A DNA stretch of 41,128 nucleotides from Pelagicoccus mobilis (GCF_016595505.1 NZ_JAENIL010000057.1:1-41128), one strand, 5' to 3'. Positions 24,640 to 34,001 are shown, numbered from the stretch's first letter. Translations and numbers: made by a program. The notes: generated by a model from the letters alone, not told the origin.

Positions 24640-27552
24640 ATGAGACAAAAACCGAACCGCAGTTCGCGGACTCTGTTGGCTTTGGCGGTTTTAACCGCCG
24701 CCCTGCCTTACTCCTTCGCCCAAGAAGATGAGGAAGACGTATTCACGCTATCACCATTCACTGTCGATGCATCTGACGATGTTGGATACGCGGCCACGAG
24801 CACGCTCGCAGGCAGTCGCTTGAACTCTAACCTCGAAGACATCGCGAACTCGGTATCCGTTTTCACTCCAGAGTTTATGGAGGATATCGGAGCGGTGGAT
24901 GAAGCCGATCTCATGGCTTACTCTTCCTCGGCTGTTGTCGAAGCCACCGAGCAAACGGGTGCCGTATTGGGCGGGAGCTTTGTCGGTACAGGTTTCCAAT
25001 TTCGTCTTCGTGGAATGGTCGCCTCTCGTACCCGTGACTATTTTGAGAGTTTCATCCCAGGTGACACCTACAATAGCGGTCGCTTCGATGAAGCACGCGG
25101 CGCGAACTCCATTCTCTTTGGTATTGGTGGGGCAGGGGGCATCCTGAATACTACTACAAAGAAAGCTATTCCTGGACGCGACTTTGGAAGCGTCGGTATC
25201 ACAGCTGGAATTGATAACTACGACTCGCTTCGCAGCACCCTCGATTACAATTGGGGCATTAACGAAAAGTTTGCTGTCCGCCTCAACGGTCTTTGGCAAG
25301 ACAGCGATAAGTGGCGCGATTATGAGTTCAAGAACGATGAGCGAATCAATCTAGCGGCCACTTACAAGCTAGCTGAAAAGACAACGTTGCGGGCCAGCTA
25401 CGAGAACGTGAATCTCGTAAATACTCACAACCGCGACTTCGTTGCGAAGGACCGGATCTCTGCTTGGACTGAGAATGGTTCGACTTTGGTCACGAACCCG
25501 AATCAAGGACCGCAAGCCGCGATCGGAATCAAACGCTACAACAACGGCACTAAGAAGGCTCCTCTTCGCGAGCGTATCATCTATGTCGATGACGATCAGG
25601 GCTGGCGAAATACCCAGGGGCTCTACTTCACGGACTCCTTCACTAACAATGATGCCCTGCTGGATTTCGAATTAGCTCCATTGGATGCGTACTATTCTGG
25701 GCCGGGGAACTTCATGGACTCGGAGTTCGACAATCTCACGGTCGCTCTGGAGGCGGAGCCGATAGACAATCTTTTCGTCGAGCTCGCTTACAACAAGCAG
25801 GATCGAGATTCGATTGGGTATGACCTTGGTCAAGAGGCATACGCTGTTCGAGGAGAACCAAGTCCTTTCTGGTTTGGAAACAGTCTAGAGAACCGTGAGA
25901 CTAACGAGTACCAAGGTGATCTCTTCGTTGAAGGGAATTGGAACCAGAGTATTCAGTTGTGGGATACCACGAACTACCGTGCAACAGCGGCTTACGAATT
26001 GAATACCAAGAGTGACTGGACAGGACGTCATGTCATTGCGGCTTTGTGGAGCCAGAGCGAACGCAACCGCTACCGCGTTGGCAGTAAGCTTGGCGTGGAT
26101 GATCCCATAGCTGGGAACCCAGAAGCAGGCCGAAATCGTGTGTTTGCCCGCAACTACATCCAAAATCCCGGTAATGCTAGCGAGTACTTCGTGCCGAGCT
26201 GGGAAAACATGTCCACAATTCAAGTAGACCGCGATGGTGACGGAACGCTCGAGACAATCGGAACCCAATGGGCGACCAACAGTCTCTCTGACGACACTCG
26301 CAAGAACACGGGGCAGCAACTCTCTAGCCAAAGCTTCCTCTTTCGTGACCGAGTCATCTTCACCATGGGATACCGTGAGGAAGAGGTGGACGAGAGTGTG
26401 CGTACTGCCCTTGACCCAGAAACTGGAGCTACGCTGCGTGACCCTGAAACTGGGCTTAAAATCTTTTCAGAGGACTACACTGAGCTCTCTCGTACGGTGG
26501 ACAACTTCTCTTACGGTGTAGTGGGCGAGGTGACCGATTGGTTGCGTGTGCTCTACAACAACTCGGAAAACTTCGACATTCCAGGTAACTCTTTGGGACT
26601 GATTCCTGACAATTCTCTCCGCCCTGTATTGGAGGGCATCAGCGAGGAGTATGGTGTGATGCTTAAGCTGCTCGATAACCGTGTTAGTATCCGTGCGGCT
26701 TACTACGAAAACACATCGGCGAACGATGCTCGTGGATTCTCTGTGGAACCCAACGTGATCGCCCGCAACGATCGTATCCTAGACGAAGCGATCGCTCAGG
26801 ATCTTATTGGAAGCTCGGAAGCTGACCTTCTGCGTTATGTTGGTAGCACGTGGGACTTGGCCGACAAGGAAACATCTGGCTGGGAGCTCAGCATGACTGC
26901 AAATCCGACTGAGAACTGGCGTTTCACCATGAACGTCACCTCTAGCGAAACCGTTGAAACGAACATGCTCCAGCGTACCCGTGCTTTAAAGGATGACATG
27001 TTGGCAACTTGGACAGGCTTCGGTTTGGATCTGCCGATTCCCGGTGTTGATGGTCGTACGATCGCCTCCGAAATCGAAAACTTCAATGACTGGTTCCGCG
27101 ACATGACAGCAGTTGAGGGGCTTAAAAGCTACGGTCACCGTGACTTCCAGGCCCGCCTTTTCACTCGCTACGACTTCAATGACGGCCCGCTGAAGGGCTT
27201 CTACATTGGTGGCGGTTATCGCTACTCTGACGCTCCGTTCGTCGGAATTCTGCAAACTGCGGATATTAGCGACGAGCTTCGGCAGGACATTGTCGAGACA
27301 GGTGCGACCATCGACGGAAGGGAAATCTACGGGTTTGATACTTCCGAAGTGGATCTATTGTTTGGATACAAAACCAAGGTCAATTGGTTGGGTGACAAGA
27401 AGAAGGAGAAACTCAGTATTCAGCTGAATCTTAAGGATCTCCTTCAGGAGAACGACTATTCGATCGTCCGTATCCAAGATGCTGGTAACATGACACGTGC
27501 TCGTGTTGTCGCTCCGACAAAAGTTTCGCTCAGCGCTAAGCTCAGCTTCTAG
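24640..27552 (+). CDS. TonB-dependent outer-membrane receptor
   Basis: A 970-residue receptor for import of a large ligand, probably an oligosaccharide released from the locus substrate. It has a signal peptide (about 1-27), the TLSPFTVDASDDVGYAA segment, a plug domain (SVSVFTPEFMEDIGAVD, FQFRLRGMVASRTRD, FDEARGANSILFGIGGAGG) and a barrel ending TKVSLSAKLSF with terminal Phe. Domain order and N-terminal motif match the receptor at 11715-14708, but the ligand-facing loops differ, so the two probably take different ligands. No SusD is nearby. The gene follows the HTCS regulator and opens a long co-directional run of hydrolases and sulfatases; HTCS control is likely. Confidence 0.94.
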   Translation: MRQKPNRSSRTLLALAVLTAALPYSFAQEDEEDVFTLSPFTVDASDDVGYAATSTLAGSRLNSNLEDIANSVSVFTPEFMEDIGAVDEADLMAYSSSAVVEATEQTGAVLGGSFVGTGFQFRLRGMVASRTRDYFESFIPGDTYNSGRFDEARGANSILFGIGGAGGILNTTTKKAIPGRDFGSVGITAGIDNYDSLRSTLDYNWGINEKFAVRLNGLWQDSDKWRDYEFKNDERINLAATYKLAEKTTLRASYENVNLVNTHNRDFVAKDRISAWTENGSTLVTNPNQGPQAAIGIKRYNNGTKKAPLRERIIYVDDDQGWRNTQGLYFTDSFTNNDALLDFELAPLDAYYSGPGNFMDSEFDNLTVALEAEPIDNLFVELAYNKQDRDSIGYDLGQEAYAVRGEPSPFWFGNSLENRETNEYQGDLFVEGNWNQSIQLWDTTNYRATAAYELNTKSDWTGRHVIAALWSQSERNRYRVGSKLGVDDPIAGNPEAGRNRVFARNYIQNPGNASEYFVPSWENMSTIQVDRDGDGTLETIGTQWATNSLSDDTRKNTGQQLSSQSFLFRDRVIFTMGYREEEVDESVRTALDPETGATLRDPETGLKIFSEDYTELSRTVDNFSYGVVGEVTDWLRVLYNNSENFDIPGNSLGLIPDNSLRPVLEGISEEYGVMLKLLDNRVSIRAAYYENTSANDARGFSVEPNVIARNDRILDEAIAQDLIGSSEADLLRYVGSTWDLADKETSGWELSMTANPTENWRFTMNVTSSETVETNMLQRTRALKDDMLATWTGFGLDLPIPGVDGRTIASEIENFNDWFRDMTAVEGLKSYGHRDFQARLFTRYDFNDGPLKGFYIGGGYRYSDAPFVGILQTADISDELRQDIVETGATIDGREIYGFDTSEVDLLFGYKTKVNWLGDKKKEKLSIQLNLKDLLQENDYSIVRIQDAGNMTRARVVAPTKVSLSAKLSF

Positions 27553-27573
27553 AATTTCATCTAGCAACAACGT

Positions 27574-27600
27574 GCGGCGGCGGTCTCTACCGTCGCCGTT
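27574..27600 (+). terminator. GC hairpin after the TonB receptor gene
   Basis: CGGCGGCGG (27575-27583), loop TCTCTA, CCGTCGCCG (27590-27598), one G-U pair, followed only by TT. It lies 22 bases after the receptor stop and before the next gene of the run. With a weak T-run it may be a partial terminator or an mRNA-stabilising structure that lowers expression of the downstream genes relative to the receptor. Confidence 0.5.
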
Positions 27601-27639
27601 ACGATTAGTGCGGTTCAACCGCCGAACACGAATTACACT

Positions 27640-28875
27640 ATGAATAAACTGAAAACGATTTGCGTGAGCTTGCTCGCACTGGGAACGCTCGCCACGAGCG
27701 GTCGTGCCAACGAGAAATACAGTACTCCGGTGCCAGGGCGTTGGGATGCTGATAGAGTGAATGCTTGGTACAGCGAGTTACCATGGCTCGTTGGCTGTAA
27801 TTACTATCCAGCTACAGCGATCAATCAGATCGACATGTGGCAGGCCTCGACTTGGGATCCAAAACGGATCGATCTAGAGCTAGACTGGGCTTCCGGCATT
27901 GGCATGAACACACTACGCGTTTATTTGCACGATCTGGTTTGGGAAGATGACGAACAGGGGCTTTACGAGCGAATGGACCAGTTTCTATCGATCTGTCAGA
28001 AGTACGAGATCCGTCCCTTTTTTGTCTTTTTCGATGATTGTCACTTTCCGAACCCAAAGCTTGGTAAGCAGCCTCTTCCAGTGAAGGGTTACCACAACTC
28101 GGGTTGGGTGAATAGTCCTGCTCGGGACGTCGCCCTGCGTTATGCAAACGGTGAATCTCCCAAGGCGGAAGTCGCTCGCCTCAAGGGGTATGTGCAGAAG
28201 ACGATCGAACGTTTCAAAGATGATGAACGTGTCCTCATGTGGGAGCTCTATAACGAGCCTGGACGAGGTAACGGTTTGAACGGAGATATGGGAACCACGA
28301 AAGTGAAGTCGTCAATCGGTGAAAAATCTAACCGACTCGTTTATGATTCCTGGGTTTGGGCGCGAGAAGTGAATCCGACTCAACCAATCATGTCCAACTC
28401 CTCAGGTTCTATCGGAAAGAACAATGTTTTGATCAACCGAACTAACAGTGATTTGCACTCAATTCACAGCTATGGCGGCGACCCTCGCAAGGGGACAAAT
28501 GCGGTGGAACGCTTGAGGGATGAGATTCTTGAATACAAGAAGGATGGCCGCCCCGTTATGGTGACCGAATGGCTGGCTCGCGACAAAGGCAGTGTAGTTG
28601 AAACGAGTCTGCCATTGATGAAGGAGCTGAATGTTGGCGCAGTTAATTGGGGCTTTGTATCCGGAAAGTCGGCGACGATTTGGAACTGGGAAAGCCGCCG
28701 CAATTCGGAAGGCAAAAAGATCAGCGTGAACCATGAGCGCGCATCCGGAAATGTGATACGCCCAGGCGAGTCTTATCCGGAGCCGGAGATTTGGTTCCAC
28801 GACCTTCTAAGGATGGACGGTACGCCTTACGATCCAGAGGAAATCAAGATCTTCAAAAAACTCACAGATTCATAG
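27640..28875 (+). CDS. secreted glycoside hydrolase, GH5-like TIM barrel
   Basis: A 411-residue exported enzyme (signal peptide about 1-23) with clan GH-A features. These are the barrel entry WLVGCNYYPATAINQ, the strand GMNTLRVYLHDL, likely acid/base E206 in MWELYNEPG, a His pair in LHSIHSYGG, and likely nucleophile E310 in PVMVTEWLA. Relatives are often labelled cellulase or 1,4-beta-xylanase by homology. The family number (GH5 or an unnumbered clan A family) and substrate are not resolvable here. It follows the TonB receptor by 87 bases in the HTCS-linked run. Its TAG stop is followed directly by a REPIN element. Confidence 0.8.
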   Translation: MNKLKTICVSLLALGTLATSGRANEKYSTPVPGRWDADRVNAWYSELPWLVGCNYYPATAINQIDMWQASTWDPKRIDLELDWASGIGMNTLRVYLHDLVWEDDEQGLYERMDQFLSICQKYEIRPFFVFFDDCHFPNPKLGKQPLPVKGYHNSGWVNSPARDVALRYANGESPKAEVARLKGYVQKTIERFKDDERVLMWELYNEPGRGNGLNGDMGTTKVKSSIGEKSNRLVYDSWVWAREVNPTQPIMSNSSGSIGKNNVLINRTNSDLHSIHSYGGDPRKGTNAVERLRDEILEYKKDGRPVMVTEWLARDKGSVVETSLPLMKELNVGAVNWGFVSGKSATIWNWESRRNSEGKKISVNHERASGNVIRPGESYPEPEIWFHDLLRMDGTPYDPEEIKIFKKLTDS

Positions 28876-28957
28876 GTAGGGCGTGACCGCCGGGCACGCC
28901 GCACGGAAGTGGGTTCCGACAAATATTGTTGCGGTTCGCCCGGCGGTCAGACCCTAC
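28876..28957. repeat. REPIN element: two inverted GTAG-headed REPs
   Basis: The left arm GTAGGGCGTGACCGCCGGGC (28876-28895) is matched by the inverted right arm at 28938-28957, 18 of 20 positions agreeing. The interior is about 40 bases. Length and design match the element at 33919-34001. It fills the gap between the GH5-like and GH39-like genes and starts directly after the TAG stop of the former. Confidence 0.75.
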
Positions 28958-28967
28958 CTCTTTTACA

Positions 28968-31079
28968 ATGATTCCAGCTCGAACGTTTTTCTCAGTTCTT
29001 CTGATTACCTCTCTCGCTGCAGTTCCGTCAGCATCGGCTCAAACACAGGTATCGGTCGATTTCTCGAAACCGGCCTATTTCCCTTTGCTTAAGGGAAAGG
29101 CCAGTCTTTTTCAGGAGGGTCTAGCGGAGAAGCCGTCGCTTGAAGTAGCGATGCAACCGCTCGATGATTTGAAGATTCGAGCCTTTCGTCCGCTGGTGAA
29201 CCAAGGTGGCGACAAGCTTATCTCGTATGAAAATGGGGAACTGAGCGTAACAAGGGATCGCTCGTTAACTGCTTTCATTAGCGAAACTCACAAGCGTCAG
29301 ATCGTTCCTATTCTCCCCTTGTACCAGTCTCCGGAAGACCTACGACGGGCGGATTGGAAAACGAGACAGGAACCACCCAGGGATTTTAATCTTTATGGAC
29401 GGGCTATGGAAGAGTTTGTGGGACTGTACGAGGGTACTTACCCGCTTATGTGGGAGGTCTGGAACGAACCTCAGGAAAAAGCGTATTTAGATTCTGATGA
29501 TACTAGTCGTGACTATAAACAGATCTACCAAAACGTTGCGCCCGCAATTCGTAGGGCGGATCCGGATACTTTGATTGTGGGGCCAGCGGTTGCAAACTCC
29601 GAGAGAGTTTCGGGAGCGTTTATTGAGACGTTCGTCCAGGACGTCAAAAAGGACGATCTGCCATTGGACTATTTCTCGATTCATAGCTACGGAAGACACA
29701 AGAAGGCTCTGCGAAAAAGAAAGCGAGGCGCTGACGATCGGAACGACTTCATTATTGAAAAAGCCAGAATGGCGATGGGGACGGACTTTCAAACGGTCCC
29801 CTTAGTTTTTACTGAGTACGAATACTATCCGGCAGGGGCAGATGTCCCTTGGCACTACTTGCGTGAGCTAACCGTTGGAGCCACGAAGTTCTTGACCGAT
29901 TTAGAGTACTTTATCGAACAGACAGATATCCCTTTCGTCACTTGGAACCGGTATCAACATCAAGGGCCTAATCACCGCAAAGGTGGACTCATCGACAATA
30001 AATTGAGAAAACGGCCAATCTTCCATGCATTCGATTTTTATGGGCGAATGCCAACTGAGAGAAAGATGTTGTCTCTTGGGAAAGAGGGAGCCAAGGGGCT
30101 TAAGGGATTTGCCTCTGCTGACGCAATGGGAGCAGGTGTTTTGCTTTGGAACGAGTCTGAGGAAGCCGCAAGTATTGACCTCTCCACTACGAATCTGCCT
30201 TTCGAGAGGGGATCTGTTTCGATGTACAGAGTGGATTCAAACCACGGGAGTTATCTCGAAGAGAGCTCTTCGGATGAGAGCATCCCTGTGCTGGTGGAAC
30301 ATTTTCAAAAAGGAACGTTGGAGTCGCAACGTTTGCAGATCCCTGGCCCTGGGATTGTATACTTCGAGATTTTGCCCGAGAGCGAACCGAGACAGGGAGC
30401 ATATTTAGAGGCATCCTACATCCGTTCCTGGCAATGGGCGGGGCGAACGGAGAATGGAATCACAGGAGATTACGGTGACTTCGATTGGAGGACTTGGACT
30501 GCTCGCGTGGGCGTGAAGGGCGAAACCGGCCGTGGAGTTGCTGGGGTGACAATGGACAACACGCCGGAGGTTGTGTCTTTCGTTGGGCAGACTTTCAGCA
30601 TGAAGGCGTCATCCGATCCGAATGCTCTGCTTGGAATCCGAGTCGACTACCTCGTGGATCGAAAAGCGATCAAGAGTGTGCTGTTGCACGGCGGTACCTT
30701 TGATCCTCGACGTAGTACCGAGCTTCCGTGGGCAAGGGAAGGAGCAACAGCAGATAAGGTAATTGAGATTCCTGAGCTCGGAGGGGAGCACCTAGCTACG
30801 GAGTTTAGCTTCGATGCTCATGCTCCCCAGGCTTGGCTTCGAAGCGAACAACGCCGGACTATTGTTTCATTCTGGATGGAGAATACGGGGGCAGAGTCGC
30901 AAGCCGTTTTCCGAATGCTTCCGGGAGGTGTGACTGCATCTGCGGAACGATTGGAAGTAGGAGCCCCACGGGATGGTAACGAATTACGCAACGGTTCAGT
31001 TGGTAGGGAGCTGCTGAATGAGAAGAATAGAACAGTATTACGTCCTTTCCCTGATGTTTGGCACAAAAACGGTGGTTGA
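28968..31079 (+). CDS. secreted GH39-like hydrolase with C-terminal beta domain
   Basis: A 703-residue exported enzyme. The signal peptide (about 1-25) is followed by a clan GH-A barrel (about 40-400) with likely acid/base E167 in MWEVWNEPQ, LDYFSIHSYG near 245, and likely nucleophile E283 in VFTEYEYYP. This resembles GH39 (beta-xylosidase/iduronidase) or a neighbouring family. Residues about 400-475 look like the beta domain that usually follows such barrels. The last 220 residues (from about EASYIRSWQW) form a further part that I do not recognise, possibly a carbohydrate-binding beta-sandwich. ATG 28968 is chosen because it starts the signal peptide; an upstream in-frame ATG at 28926 lies inside the REPIN element. 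It lies in the HTCS-linked run. Confidence 0.8.
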   Translation: MIPARTFFSVLLITSLAAVPSASAQTQVSVDFSKPAYFPLLKGKASLFQEGLAEKPSLEVAMQPLDDLKIRAFRPLVNQGGDKLISYENGELSVTRDRSLTAFISETHKRQIVPILPLYQSPEDLRRADWKTRQEPPRDFNLYGRAMEEFVGLYEGTYPLMWEVWNEPQEKAYLDSDDTSRDYKQIYQNVAPAIRRADPDTLIVGPAVANSERVSGAFIETFVQDVKKDDLPLDYFSIHSYGRHKKALRKRKRGADDRNDFIIEKARMAMGTDFQTVPLVFTEYEYYPAGADVPWHYLRELTVGATKFLTDLEYFIEQTDIPFVTWNRYQHQGPNHRKGGLIDNKLRKRPIFHAFDFYGRMPTERKMLSLGKEGAKGLKGFASADAMGAGVLLWNESEEAASIDLSTTNLPFERGSVSMYRVDSNHGSYLEESSSDESIPVLVEHFQKGTLESQRLQIPGPGIVYFEILPESEPRQGAYLEASYIRSWQWAGRTENGITGDYGDFDWRTWTARVGVKGETGRGVAGVTMDNTPEVVSFVGQTFSMKASSDPNALLGIRVDYLVDRKAIKSVLLHGGTFDPRRSTELPWAREGATADKVIEIPELGGEHLATEFSFDAHAPQAWLRSEQRRTIVSFWMENTGAESQAVFRMLPGGVTASAERLEVGAPRDGNELRNGSVGRELLNEKNRTVLRPFPDVWHKNGG

Positions 31080-31225
31080 TTGAGCCGCATGGACTAATCG
31101 ATTCCGCCGTTTTGCGCTAAATTTCTCACCCCGATATCGAGCGTGTCTCCGCTTGGTAGCCAATATCCATTTTCGATCAGATTAACCCCAACGAAGAACT
31201 GAAGAGTTTTTTGAATTTGTAATAG

Positions 31226-32737
31226 ATGATTAAGAACAAAGTAACACTGAGAGCACTTGCGAGTGGATTAATGTTGTGGGCCGCAAGCCACGGTTTCGCT
31301 AGTGAGCGACCAAACGTGATGTTGATCCTCGTGGACGATCTCAAACCGACTTTGGGAGCTTACGGTGATGAGCATGCGATATCGCCCAACATCGATCGCC
31401 TTGCCAATATGGGGATGCGTTTCGACCTCGCGTACTGCAACCAATCGGTGTGCATGGCGTCGCGGTACAATCTGCTGCTCGGTTCACGTTCCACGAGCAC
31501 GGGCTTTTATCGGTTCGGAACACAGTTCCGCGAGGTGTATCCAGATGCGGTGACGCTTCCGCAACATTTCATGAACAACGGATACCATGTCGAATCGATG
31601 GGCAAGGTGTTCCACATCGGGCATGGCAATACGAACGACGAAGCCTCCTGGTCGATTCCTCACCACAAGGAGAAGGTGATTGAGTACGTTGTGCCGGAGA
31701 GTACGAATCGCCAGCTGACGCGCGAAGAAGTGTTTTTCCAAAACTCGCGTATGCACTTCAAGCTCCCTCCGATGAAGGACATCCCTCGAGGGGCTTTGGG
31801 GGAAGCTCCAGACGTGTTGGATGAAGCTTATGCAGATGGTCGGGTGGCGACGCACGCGATCAACCGCTTGCGGACGTTGAAGAAGAACCCGGATCAGCCA
31901 TTTTTCATGGCGGTTGGGTTCGCTCGTCCGCACCTCCCGTTCTCAGCCCCCAAGAAGTATTGGGATATGTACGACGCGGCAAAACTGCCTATGCCCGAGT
32001 TTGAAAAAGCTCCCAAGGGAACGCCTGCGTTTGCCGTCAAGGGACGAGGAGAAATTTCGAACTTCAAACCCTTTCCTGAAACGGGGCCGATTTCTGATGA
32101 CCTGAAGCGCTATGTAATCCACGGATATTACGCTTCGATGTCGTATGTTGACGCTCAGATTGGCCGGGTGATCGATGAGCTCAAGCGACTGAAGATGGAG
32201 GACAACACGATCATCGTTCTCTGGGGCGACCACGGTTGGCATTTGGGCGATCATGGTTCTTGGACCAAACATTCGAATTTCGAGCAAGCGAATCGGATTC
32301 CCTATTTGATTGTCGCTCCAGGAGTCGCGAAACCGGGAAGCTCGACTACGCAGCTCGCAGAGACTGTCGACATCTATCCTACGCTGGCGGAACTTGCTGG
32401 ATTGCCAGCTCCGAAGGTTCCGCAGCCCATCGACGGAGTGAGCATGGTTCCAGTCTTGAAAGACTCCAAGGAACGGATACGCGATCATGCTTACCACAGT
32501 TTCGCGAAACGCGGCAACCTCGTTGGACAAGCAATCCGCACCGACCGCTACCGAATGGTCCGTTGGGTAGACCTAAACGAGAAAGAGAGTCCGATATACG
32601 AGCTATACGACTATGAGAAAGACCCTCTGGAGACAGTGAACTTGGCCGAGTCGCAACCTGAAGTGTTGGCGACGCTGGAACGTATTGCTGATCAACATCC
32701 ATTTCCCTCGGCGGTAGCTCAGAGAGGAAAGAAGTAA
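31226..32737 (+). CDS. S1 sulfatase, iduronate-2-sulfatase-like, CXAXR type
   Basis: A 503-residue secreted sulfatase with a signal peptide (about 1-26), the metal pair in ILVDDLKPTLGAYG, FGly motif C76-M-A-S-R80, GKVFHIGHG near 130, VGFARPHLPFSAPKKYWD, and LWGDHGWHLGDHGSW. These place it in the iduronate-2-sulfatase-like group (S1_7 or near), together with the genes at 1650 and 18797. Ala in the third motif position is shared with the 1650 gene. The 146 bases before it show no clear promoter, so it may be read from upstream. A secreted mutarotase gene follows 28 bases later. Confidence 0.92.
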   Translation: MIKNKVTLRALASGLMLWAASHGFASERPNVMLILVDDLKPTLGAYGDEHAISPNIDRLANMGMRFDLAYCNQSVCMASRYNLLLGSRSTSTGFYRFGTQFREVYPDAVTLPQHFMNNGYHVESMGKVFHIGHGNTNDEASWSIPHHKEKVIEYVVPESTNRQLTREEVFFQNSRMHFKLPPMKDIPRGALGEAPDVLDEAYADGRVATHAINRLRTLKKNPDQPFFMAVGFARPHLPFSAPKKYWDMYDAAKLPMPEFEKAPKGTPAFAVKGRGEISNFKPFPETGPISDDLKRYVIHGYYASMSYVDAQIGRVIDELKRLKMEDNTIIVLWGDHGWHLGDHGSWTKHSNFEQANRIPYLIVAPGVAKPGSSTTQLAETVDIYPTLAELAGLPAPKVPQPIDGVSMVPVLKDSKERIRDHAYHSFAKRGNLVGQAIRTDRYRMVRWVDLNEKESPIYELYDYEKDPLETVNLAESQPEVLATLERIADQHPFPSAVAQRGKK

Positions 32738-32765
32738 TTTAACCCCAATCGATTGATAAATAGGT

Positions 32766-33875
32766 ATGTACTCAAAATTTAAGCGCGCATTGGTTTCGGC
32801 CGCATCTCTTGCATTTGTCGGGATTGTTTCGGCAGCAACAGTCTCCGTAGACGATTTCGATGATATTCGAAGCTTCACGCTGAGCAACGACTCAGGAATG
32901 TCGGTGACGCTCACTAACTATGGAGCGACCGTGACCTCGATTCTTGTTCCAGATCGTAATGGCGAAGTCGCAGATGTGGCGTTGGGCTACAACAATGTGT
33001 CTTCCTACATGAACGCGGTCGACAAGCCATATTTCGGCTCTATCGTAGGTCGTTACGGAAATCGCATCGCGAAGGGTAAATTCTCCATCGACGGAGAAGA
33101 ATATACTCTCGCGACCAACAACGGGGAGAATCACTTGCACGGAGGTGTGATCGGTTTCGACAAGGTGGTTTGGGATGCACGAATCGAGGGTAGCTCTGTT
33201 GTATTCTCCTACCTCGCTAAAGACGGCGAAGAAGGGTATCCAGGCAACTTGGACATCGAAGTGCGCTACAGTCTCGGCGACGATAATTCACTTTCCATCG
33301 AGTATTGGGCACAGACAGACAAGGCGACACACTGCAACCTGACCAATCATACCTACTTCAATCTAGCAGGAGAGGGGAATGGTACGATCCTCGGTCACAA
33401 GCTAATGATCGCAGCAGATCGGTTTACGCCTGTCGACGAAGGCTTGATTCCAACCGGTGAGCTTCGCCCCGTGAAGGGAACCCCCTTCGATTTCCAGAAA
33501 GCGAAGTCGATTGGAAAGGATATCAAGAAAGAGAATCAACAACTAACCTACGGTCTCGGTTATGACCACAACTGGGTGCTGTCCGGTGAATTGGATACAG
33601 ATGGGATGCGTCTCGCAGCGACTCTCTATGAAAAGAGTTCTGGTCGCTACATGGAAGTGCTCACCAGTGAGCCAGGTATCCAGTTCTATTGCGGAAACTT
33701 TCTCGATGGTCGCTTGAAAGGGAAGTCTGGCAAAACTTACGTTTACCGTGGTGGCCTCTGTCTAGAAACGCAGCACTATCCTGATTCACCAAACCAAAAG
33801 AACTTCCCATCTACGCTTTTGAAGCCAGGCGAGACTTACGAAACCAAGACTGTTTACCGATTCTCGACCAAGTAG
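32766..33875 (+). CDS. galM: secreted aldose 1-epimerase (mutarotase)
   Basis: A 369-residue enzyme interconverting alpha and beta anomers of galactose, glucose or related hexoses. It has a signal peptide (about 1-23), so it acts in the periplasm, unlike the cytosolic Gal-operon enzyme. Substrate-binding and catalytic residues are visible: R in GRYGNRIAKG, H125 in NHLHGG, H195 in LTNHTYFNLAG, D in GLGYDHNWVL and the base E334 in CLETQHYPDSPN. It lies between two sulfatase genes, suggesting that free galactose or a related sugar is released in the periplasm. The stop TAG sits in GTAGGGCTG, which equals the head of the REPIN 47 bases downstream. Confidence 0.93.
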   Translation: MYSKFKRALVSAASLAFVGIVSAATVSVDDFDDIRSFTLSNDSGMSVTLTNYGATVTSILVPDRNGEVADVALGYNNVSSYMNAVDKPYFGSIVGRYGNRIAKGKFSIDGEEYTLATNNGENHLHGGVIGFDKVVWDARIEGSSVVFSYLAKDGEEGYPGNLDIEVRYSLGDDNSLSIEYWAQTDKATHCNLTNHTYFNLAGEGNGTILGHKLMIAADRFTPVDEGLIPTGELRPVKGTPFDFQKAKSIGKDIKKENQQLTYGLGYDHNWVLSGELDTDGMRLAATLYEKSSGRYMEVLTSEPGIQFYCGNFLDGRLKGKSGKTYVYRGGLCLETQHYPDSPNQKNFPSTLLKPGETYETKTVYRFSTK

Positions 33876-33918
33876 GGCTGATACCCTTTAATTACTTGTT
33901 CATCACCATAGATAGTGT

Positions 33919-34001
33919 GTAGGGCTGCCGCTTGCGGCATGCCGCATCAACCACAGTGATTTCCGCGAGCAACGCGGCGTGGCGGCAAGCACCAGCCCTA
34001 C
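33919..34001. repeat. REPIN element: two inverted GTAG-headed REPs
   Basis: The left REP GTAGGGCTGCCGCTTGCGGC (33919-33938) contains the perfect hairpin TGCCGC-TT-GCGGCA. The right REP, inverted, ends CAGCCCTAC at 34001 and has GCTTGCCGCC in the matching place. It is the same length class as the element at 28876-28957. It lies between the mutarotase and sulfatase genes. Confidence 0.75.
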
